In this document: in pieces, positions 20,521-25,110 of the stretch
Numbering within the stretch: position 1 is the stretch's first letter
Layout: each line of letters opens with the position of its first letter
Assembly (NCBI GenBank): GCA_040902585.1
Contig: JBBDXA010000142.1
Location: 1-25,110 of the forward strand
Reading direction: 5' to 3'
DNA: 25,110 nucleotides
Source of the DNA: JBBDXA01 sp040902585
Lineage (GTDB): Bacteria > Planctomycetota > Phycisphaerae > Phycisphaerales > Phycisphaeraceae
The notes under the pieces: model-generated
The model's database searches: none
The model's input: only the letters and a program-made list of their open reading frames with translations
What the model was told of the DNA's origin: nothing
Made by a program: the position numbers and the translations under genes

Positions 20521-21366
20521 ATGCCTGCTCGTCGGGCGTCCGGTAGGACGCTGCTTGCGTCCAGAGTTCTTTGCGACGGGCTTGTTCACATGGGATTGAT
20601 GAATTACATCCGTTCGACGCAGGTGTGGAACTCGATTTTTCGTCATGGCATTCCACGCGATCGCCGCACCCGCGTCATGGCGATCATGTCGAACGTGTTC
20701 CTGCACCTGCACCCGGTCGCCGTGCGCAAGAGCGGCATCCGGCTGTCCTTCACCTGGTGCATGGGCGGCCTGACGTTCTTCCTCTTCCTCGCCGAGACCA
20801 TCACCGGCGTGCTGCTGATGTTCTACTACCGCCCGGTAGTCGAATACGCATACCTTGACATCATCCGAATGCGCGCGGCCATGACCCTCGGCCTGCTGCG
20901 CGAAATGCATCGGTGGGGGGCGCACGCCATGATCATCGCGATCTGGCTGCACATGATGCGCGTGTTCCTCACGGGCAGTTACAAACCTCCAAGAGAATTC
21001 AACTGGGGCGTCGGCGTCATCCTGCTGGTGCTGACGATGTTGCTCTCGTTCACAGGCTATCTGCTGCCGTGGGATCAGCTCGCCATCTGGGCCATCACCG
21101 TCGGATCGAACATGGGTAAGGCCACGCCCTTCATGGGCCTGGGCGGACCGTTCTCCGACTTCCTTCAGTTGCCCGGCGGGATCCCGTTGATCACGCCACG
21201 GTCAGACGCGGCCTACCTGCTGCTCGCTGCGCCAACGGTAGGGGAAAACGCTCTGCTGCGATTTTACGTGTTGCACTGCATCGGCCTGCCGCTGGTCGCG
21301 GCCACGCTGATCGCCGTGCACTTCTGGCGCATCCGTAAAGACGGCGGCATCAGCGGGCCGTTGTAG
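20521..21366 (+). CDS. cytochrome b N-terminal (b6-like) subunit
   Basis: A 281-residue membrane protein that carries the two b hemes of a quinol-oxidising complex. Four helices are visible. Heme ligand pairs: H-x13-H in MHRWGAHAMIIAIWLHM and H-x14-H in FYVLHCIGLPLVAATLIAVH. The 14-residue spacing of the second pair is the b6 type rather than the mitochondrial type. SFTGYLLPWDQLAIWAITVGSNM is the conserved helix C / Qo segment. AGGAAA about 9 nt before ATG 20521 supports that start, but the first 23 residues look unconserved and lie over a small hairpin (GCGTCC/GGACGC). ATG 20590 (MGLMNYIRS) is a good alternative, giving 258 residues. It is followed after 125 bp by the C-terminal subunit gene. 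Confidence 0.92.
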   Translation: MPARRASGRTLLASRVLCDGLVHMGLMNYIRSTQVWNSIFRHGIPRDRRTRVMAIMSNVFLHLHPVAVRKSGIRLSFTWCMGGLTFFLFLAETITGVLLMFYYRPVVEYAYLDIIRMRAAMTLGLLREMHRWGAHAMIIAIWLHMMRVFLTGSYKPPREFNWGVGVILLVLTMLLSFTGYLLPWDQLAIWAITVGSNMGKATPFMGLGGPFSDFLQLPGGIPLITPRSDAAYLLLAAPTVGENALLRFYVLHCIGLPLVAATLIAVHFWRIRKDGGISGPL

Positions 21367-21378
21367 CCGCTTGCGGCT
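21365..21378 (+). repeat. stop-codon hairpin AGCCGC-TT-GCGGCT, copy 1
   Basis: A perfect 6-bp stem with 2-nt loop whose first two bases are the last two of the TAG stop of the cytochrome b N-terminal gene. The same element with loop TC is at 22594-22607, in the same position relative to its stop. No T-run follows. Confidence 0.7.
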
Positions 21379-21491
21379 TAGCAGCGGAGGGAGAAGGCTC
21401 CCGATTTCGATCTTGTCTCTGATTTTCGACAACCAGTTGGGTGACGACGGAAACATCTTGCGGAGCGAGATGACCACAAACGGACTCTTCC

Positions 21492-22595
21492 ATGATCGAA
21501 GCGTACAAGAACCTGGTCAACAGCCTCAGCGTGCCTGAGATCAGTCTCACGTTTTTCTTCGTGCCGCTGTTCGCCATGATGCTGATGTTCTACAAGCTCT
21601 GGACCCGGCCGATCTTCGCCGGCGCTCTGGCGCTGATCTTTCTTGTCTTCTACTTCGGCTCCGTGGTCATCGACGAGAACTACGCGAAGATTCTCTCCAA
21701 GCCTGACAACGTGCCCATCACGCTCATGCTCATCTTCACCGGCCTTTGCCTGTGGGTCGCGTTCCGGCAGGCGGCGATCAACGATCAGGCCATCGCCGAG
21801 GGTAAGCCGCTGCCCGATTCGAGCAAGGATGACAAAGTTCTCGTCTGGCCCGACCTGGTCTACACCGAGTTAATCTGCATTGTCATCGCCACGGCTCTGC
21901 TCGTGCTGTGGTCCATCGTGCTCCGCGCGCCGCTTGAAGCGCCCGCCAATCAGGCCGGGCCGCCCAATCCGTCCAAGGCTCCGTGGTACTTCCTGGGCCT
22001 CCAGGAAATGCTGGTCTATTACGACCCGTGGATGGCAGGCGTGGTGCTGCCGGGCATGATCGTCTCGGGACTGATCATGATGCCCTACGTGGATACCAAC
22101 CCCAAGGGCAACGGCTACTACACGTTCAGCGAGCGCAAATTCGCCATCACCATCTGGCTCTTCGGATTCCTGATCCTGTGGGTGGTGCTCATCGTGTTCG
22201 GCACGTTCCTGCGCGGGCCCAACTGGAACTTCTTTGGCCCCTATGAACCGTGGAACGCGCACACTCAGGTGCCGTTGACCAACGTGCAGTTTGCTGACTA
22301 TTTCTGGAACGGCGGCAACCTGATGCCGTTCGGCCTGACCATCGGCAAGCCCACCAACCTGTTCGTCCGCGAACTGCCCGGCATGATCTTCGTCGGCATC
22401 TTCGTGCTCGGCCTGCCCGTGATCTTCGCCAAGACCCTGTTCCGCAAGATGTACACTGAGCTCGGCTTCCTCCGCTACTGGTTCGTCATGATCCATTTCA
22501 TGGTCTTCATGATGCTGCCCCTGAAGATGATCCTGCGCTGGACGCTCACGCTGAAATACTTCGTGAACATGCCCGAGTTCAACCTGAACCTATAG
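21492..22595 (+). CDS. cytochrome b C-terminal (enlarged subunit IV-like) protein
   Basis: A 367-residue membrane protein, about twice the size of plant or cyanobacterial subunit IV (around 160). It has two N-terminal helices (SLTFFFVPLFAMMLMFY; PIFAGALALIFLVFYFGS) and a third at about 75-91. The core begins VWPDLVYTELICIVIATALLVLWSI and contains NPSKAPWYFLGLQEMLVYYDPWMAG, the Qo-loop segment. An extra pair of helices follows near the C-terminus (GMIFVGIFVLGLPVIF; YWFVMIHFMVFMMLPL). The canonical PEWY is APWY here, so the Qo glutamate is absent, as in several menaquinol-type complexes. Only a weak GGA precedes the ATG. Co-transcribed with the upstream cytochrome b gene. No cytochrome c gene follows; a terminator is at 22645. 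Confidence 0.9.
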   Translation: MIEAYKNLVNSLSVPEISLTFFFVPLFAMMLMFYKLWTRPIFAGALALIFLVFYFGSVVIDENYAKILSKPDNVPITLMLIFTGLCLWVAFRQAAINDQAIAEGKPLPDSSKDDKVLVWPDLVYTELICIVIATALLVLWSIVLRAPLEAPANQAGPPNPSKAPWYFLGLQEMLVYYDPWMAGVVLPGMIVSGLIMMPYVDTNPKGNGYYTFSERKFAITIWLFGFLILWVVLIVFGTFLRGPNWNFFGPYEPWNAHTQVPLTNVQFADYFWNGGNLMPFGLTIGKPTNLFVRELPGMIFVGIFVLGLPVIFAKTLFRKMYTELGFLRYWFVMIHFMVFMMLPLKMILRWTLTLKYFVNMPEFNLNL

Positions 22596-22607
22596 CCGCT
22601 CGCGGCT
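22594..22607 (+). repeat. stop-codon hairpin AGCCGC-TC-GCGGCT, copy 2
   Basis: A perfect 6-bp stem, again sharing the AG of the TAG stop (22593-22595). Downstream sequence CTTCGCACCCAGCGACCG partly matches CTTAGCAGCGG after copy 1, so the repeat may be longer than the stem. Confidence 0.7.
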
Positions 22608-22644
22608 TCGCACCCAGCGACCGCAACTCCTCGACAAACAACCC

Positions 22645-22675
22645 AAGCCCTCACCCAAGCGGTGGGGGCTTTTTC
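22645..22675 (+). terminator. intrinsic terminator of the cytochrome b operon
   Basis: AAGCCCTCACC / GGTGGGGGCTT with loop CAAGC and a run of five Ts. One mismatch (T opposite G, a wobble in RNA). It lies 50 bp after the stop of the cytochrome b C-terminal gene. Confidence 0.85.
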
Positions 22676-22697
22676 GTTGGTCCATTCACAATGCCTA

Positions 22698-22725
22698 TTG
22701 ATTCTCTCGATCCATTTGCGATAAT
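22698..22725 (+). promoter_or_regulatory. putative promoter of the gene at 22773
   Basis: TTGATT (22698-22703, four of six), 16-bp spacer, GATAAT (22720-22725, five of six) preceded by TGC as an extended -10 feature. It lies 47 bp before the ATG and just after the upstream terminator. Confidence 0.55.
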
Positions 22726-22772
22726 CCCGATTAACGGATCGAGTGACAACCGTCTTCTTTGAAAGGCAACTC

Positions 22773-23303
22773 ATGGATGAGTACCTGGCATCACGGATAA
22801 CTCCCGCAGGCAATCTGGACGAAGACGCCGCCACCACGGCCCTGATCGAAGGCCAGACGCAGATTCGCAGTGACGGCTCGGGCACCATTGAAATCCTGCA
22901 CCACGACATCAACCAACCTCCCGAGCGCTATCAACTCAAACCCCTGGCGGAACTCTACGGCCAGGGTTATGGCGCGACGGTTGATCCGCTCGATCCTGAT
23001 TACATGCCATTGTTTCTTGCCATCGAGAAGGTATTTGCGGACATGGACGGATCGAGCGACTGCCGCGACGACGGCGATGTCTGCATCGCGCTGGACCTGC
23101 TGGCGCTGGACCCGGCGGGCGACGTCAGCCACAACGCCGTAGCGCACCATGTCCAGGTGGCGCTGCGCCTGGCCTTAAGCCTTGCGGATTATTCACGCGA
23201 CGAAGTGCGCCAGGCGCTCCGCAAGATCAAGAAGTCGGTCGATCGCCACAACCGCCAGGGCGGCCAGCGCGGCTATCTCGACTTCATACGCGACTACGTC
23301 TGA
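22773..23303 (+). CDS. hypothetical acidic protein
   Basis: A 176-residue soluble protein starting MDEYLASRITPAGNLDED. No signal peptide or membrane helix. The central part is acidic (EKVFADMDGSSDCRDDGDVCIALDLLALD), and the C-terminal third is helical and basic (RDEVRQALRKIKKSVDRHNRQGGQRGYLDFIRDYV). I do not recognise a family. The ATG at 22773 is preferred because AAAGG lies 6 nt upstream and a good promoter precedes it; a GTG at 22743 would add ten residues. It overlaps the minus-strand gene at 23294 by 10 bp, tail to tail. Confidence 0.7.
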   Translation: MDEYLASRITPAGNLDEDAATTALIEGQTQIRSDGSGTIEILHHDINQPPERYQLKPLAELYGQGYGATVDPLDPDYMPLFLAIEKVFADMDGSSDCRDDGDVCIALDLLALDPAGDVSHNAVAHHVQVALRLALSLADYSRDEVRQALRKIKKSVDRHNRQGGQRGYLDFIRDYV

Positions 23304-23767
23304 TTGTTTGGACCTGTTCCACCTGTTGCCTGTCGCCCGTCCAAGCCCAATGGCGAGGCTCCGCGAGCCGTTGGGGTATCGCGTTGCAAGGACGACTCCT
23401 GACAGACCGACGGCCCCGACGGCTCGGCGGCCTCGCCATCGGGCTTGAGAGGTTTGAACACCCCTACTTTGCTGAGTTGAACATAACGTATATTATCGGA
23501 CGTTAGGAATCGCCACCAAGCCGGGCCGGGATCATCTGATTCGTCCTTCAATTCGCGTTTCCACGTGGAAACCCGGCGTCCGGCTGCAATCACGATCTCA
23601 AGCCCGGCCCGAAACAGATCCGCCACGGTTCGACCTGTGGCGCTGGACATTTGTTTGATCGCCCGCATCACGTCATACTCGACGCGGACCGTGAGGCTTT
23701 CCGTATACACGTCTCGCTCACGCCGTGCCCGCTTGAGCTTCTGGTAGTTGGTCTGATCCTTGCTCAT
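23294..23767 (-). CDS. ribbon-helix-helix-like protein with a disordered tail
   Basis: 157 residues. A basic N-terminus (KLKRARRERD) leads to a strand and two helices, ESLTVRVEYDVMRAIKQMSSATGRTVADLFRAGLEIVI (about 23-60), with the spacing of a ribbon-helix-helix DNA-binding domain. The last 50 residues are Gly/Pro/Ser-rich and look disordered. Its ATG overlaps the upstream gene's stop as ATGA (4 bp), so the two are translationally coupled. In rolling-circle replicons, small ribbon-helix-helix proteins next to the initiator usually control copy number, partition or relaxosome formation; which applies here is not known. Confidence 0.68.
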   Translation of the reverse strand: MSKDQTNYQKLKRARRERDVYTESLTVRVEYDVMRAIKQMSSATGRTVADLFRAGLEIVIAAGRRVSTWKRELKDESDDPGPAWWRFLTSDNIRYVQLSKVGVFKPLKPDGEAAEPSGPSVCQESSLQRDTPTARGASPLGLDGRQATGGTGPNNQT

Positions 23768-24105
23768 TGCGTCACCTTGCCCTTGCTCGACTTGGCACCA
23801 CGTGCCTTCTTCGCCCTGGCGATCATGCCCTTACTGCGCGCCAATTCAGCCGGATCGATCTTCTCTCCGTCCACCCACTCCAGAAACTTCACCACGTACT
23901 TGCTGCTGGTGAGCAGATCAAGCACCGCTCCGCTGATCGGACCTTCAGCCAGCTTGACGCGATCCTCCTCAGCTTCGATGCCACGGGCAAGACACCGTTC
24001 AACCATCTCCGACCGTGACCGCTCCTGCGTCGCGGCGAGTGCTTCAATGCGGCTGACAAGCTCGACGTTGACGCGGGCTGAGATCGTTTCCTTTGGTTCA
24101 TTCAT
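23764..24105 (-). CDS. ribbon-helix-helix (CopG/MetJ-like) DNA-binding protein
   Basis: 113 residues from ATG 24105, with AGGAG about 6 nt upstream. The N-terminal domain ETISARVNVELVSRIEALAATQERSRSEMVERCLARGIEAE is a clear ribbon-helix-helix fold: a strand at about 6-12 followed by two helices. The C-terminal part is an alanine/lysine-rich tail (RAKKARGAKSSKGK) likely to bind DNA or RNA nonspecifically. It lies between the initiator gene (40-bp gap) and the second ribbon-helix-helix gene (4-bp overlap), so it is probably the middle gene of a three-gene operon. Likely an autoregulator or replicon-control protein. Confidence 0.8.
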   Translation of the reverse strand: MNEPKETISARVNVELVSRIEALAATQERSRSEMVERCLARGIEAEEDRVKLAEGPISGAVLDLLTSSKYVVKFLEWVDGEKIDPAELARSKGMIARAKKARGAKSSKGKVTQ

Positions 24106-24145
24106 GCGAAGCTCCTTATGGGTACATCGTACAAATCGCATACGT

Positions 24146-25060
24146 TCAAGTCAAGTCGTTATTTCGCTCTTTCTTCGAGAGCATGAGATTCACCAGCGAA
24201 CCTACCGCATCGACACCGCCCGCCGCCTGCACTTCGCCCGCCAGCTTCTTCATCCGCGTCCGTCCCATGCGGTTCACCATCGATGCCCGGCGATGCACAA
24301 GCTCTGACCACGAGAGGCCCATCGACTCCAGGACGGCCATCATCGGTGCGTACTGATCGAGGAATGTATACACCCGATCCGCGATTGCCGCCCCTTCGAT
24401 CCGAGGCAGTTCAGGCACCTCCCCGACACGCGGACGCACGCGAAGGCCAAGCAGGTCCAACAGATGAGCAGCCGCAACCGTTGCCGCCTCTTCCTTGCCG
24501 ACTTGCCACGGCAACCAGAGAGCCACCGCTTGCTTGCCCTTCACGGTGAGCTCCACGCGGAGCACCGGGCCGAAGTTCGCAGCCCACGCAGCGCTTTGCA
24601 AATCCTTGCGGTACACCTTCACCCGTCTATCCGATGAAGGCGCGCCGACATAGCGCGTGTTCACATCGTCTCGCCCCGCAATGCCCACGCTCAAGCCACG
24701 CTCGTCCGTGTGACCCTTCACAGCATCGATGAGATGATCAGCCAGGTAGCCCGCATCACACTCGTAGTCGAACGCGAAATCGATCCACGAAGGTCGGCCC
24801 TCCTTGCCCCTCAAGAACTCCGCCGCCCACTTTGCCGCCACGCCGGGGAACTTCCACGATTCGTACTCCGTGCCCCACTCAGGCGACTTGTTCACCGGAT
24901 TCCATCGTCGCCAGCACTCGCCGCCCTGACACGTCCGAAGCTCGGATTGCTTGAATCCCTCCATGCCGTGGCCCTCTTGCACGACAGTGGTTACCGCCTT
25001 CAACTGCTCGCCCGTGGCTGATGAACAACTCCACGTCAGGTAGTCCACCCCTTCACCCAT
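24146..25060 (-). CDS. Rep_trans-like replication initiation factor, possibly 5'-truncated by the window
   Basis: 304 residues from ATG 25060. The pattern is that of rolling-circle initiators of the Rep_trans / replication initiation factor family: GVDYLTWSC at the N-terminus, WIDFAFDYECDAG, GLSVGIAGRDDVNTRYVGAPSSDRRVKVYRKDLQ (the T-x-Y-x-G...SD...R-x-Y-x-K block), and RVELTVKGKQA. It would nick the replicon's origin through a tyrosine. The candidate nucleophile is not certain; several Tyr are in the right region. The frame stays open to the window edge beyond 25060 (upstream residues would include DPPLLTGGSLHL) and no Shine-Dalgarno precedes 25060, so the true start may lie outside. Followed by two ribbon-helix-helix genes. 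Family call is from memory of motifs. Confidence 0.72.
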   Translation of the reverse strand: MGEGVDYLTWSCSSATGEQLKAVTTVVQEGHGMEGFKQSELRTCQGGECWRRWNPVNKSPEWGTEYESWKFPGVAAKWAAEFLRGKEGRPSWIDFAFDYECDAGYLADHLIDAVKGHTDERGLSVGIAGRDDVNTRYVGAPSSDRRVKVYRKDLQSAAWAANFGPVLRVELTVKGKQAVALWLPWQVGKEEAATVAAAHLLDLLGLRVRPRVGEVPELPRIEGAAIADRVYTFLDQYAPMMAVLESMGLSWSELVHRRASMVNRMGRTRMKKLAGEVQAAGGVDAVGSLVNLMLSKKERNNDLT

Positions 25061-25070
25061 CAGGTGTAAC

Positions 25071-25096
25071 GACCCCCCTGTTAGTAACGGGGGGTC
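25071..25096. repeat. C/G-rich palindrome upstream of or inside the start of the Rep gene
   Basis: GACCCCCC (25071-25078) and GGGGGGTC (25089-25096) are perfect inverted arms. The loop itself contains GTTA-G-TAAC, so the whole folds with one bulged T. A second GTAAC lies just outside (25065-25069). It could be a rolling-circle origin hairpin, but if the Rep frame starts outside the window this sequence is coding. Confidence 0.55.
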
Positions 25097-25110
25097 AGCC
25101 CCGGTTGGGG

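Noticed and set aside
20521..20589. Whether the first 23 codons of cytochrome b are coding
   Set aside because: Kept in the call because a ribosome binding site is visible, but they overlap a hairpin and look unconserved; ATG 20590 remains a real alternative.

Overview
This is a high-GC bacterial chromosomal window, most consistent with a planctomycete (possibly Phycisphaerae-like). The lineage call is inference. It rests on a PEP-CTERM sorted LamG-type protein, Cx2C...Cx2C zinc-ribbon proteins of the style common in planctomycetes, a Tat-exported Gfo/Idh/MocA oxidoreductase, a G8-domain beta-helix protein, and a ferredoxin-Rieske fusion beside a split cytochrome b. A run of ten Ns at 11541-11550 shows this is a scaffolded assembly.

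Layout. 1-672 has no convincing gene but holds a dense cluster of nested inverted repeats; typA/bipA follows (673-2523). 2693-4189 encodes a secreted double-LamG protein ending in a PEP-CTERM tag. 4278-6583 (minus strand) has two very small membrane proteins around a cytosolic GH67-like protein. 6810-9200 is a large secreted G8/beta-helix protein. It converges on a toxin-antitoxin pair (PIN-domain toxin and its antitoxin, 9203-9891) that has a strong leaderless-type promoter. 10056-11504 is a Tat-exported Gfo/Idh/MocA oxidoreductase.

11658-15430 is a four-gene minus-strand operon: circularly permuted ATP-grasp, two tandem DUF1579 paralogues, then an alpha-E protein. It resembles the known ATP-grasp/alpha-E amidoligase-type systems, but with a secreted DUF1579 pair between the two core genes. 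Divergent from it, 15526-16650 is a membrane-anchored HEAT-repeat protein.

16865-22595 carries a quinol-oxidising cytochrome bc/b6f-type module: a ferredoxin-Rieske fusion, cytochrome b N-terminal (b6-like) and cytochrome b C-terminal (enlarged subunit-IV-like) proteins. The Rieske gene is separated from the cytochrome b genes by a fatty acid desaturase and two zinc-ribbon genes. No cytochrome c gene is visible. 22773-23303 is an unrecognised protein. 23294-25060 (minus strand) looks like part of a mobile or formerly mobile replicon: a Rep_trans-like rolling-circle initiator followed by two ribbon-helix-helix proteins. It runs to the window edge.

The most unusual non-coding feature is the number and variety of palindromic repeat families: 25-bp REP-like pairs at two loci, inverted heptanucleotide arrays at two loci, a ~135-bp long palindrome in two copies flanking one small gene, AGCCGC-NN-GCGGCT hairpins fused to the stop codons of both cytochrome b genes, and an inverted repeat broken by the assembly gap. 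Several of these start exactly on a stop codon. I found no rRNA, tRNA, CRISPR array or insertion-sequence transposase. All family assignments are from reading the translated sequence, without database searches.
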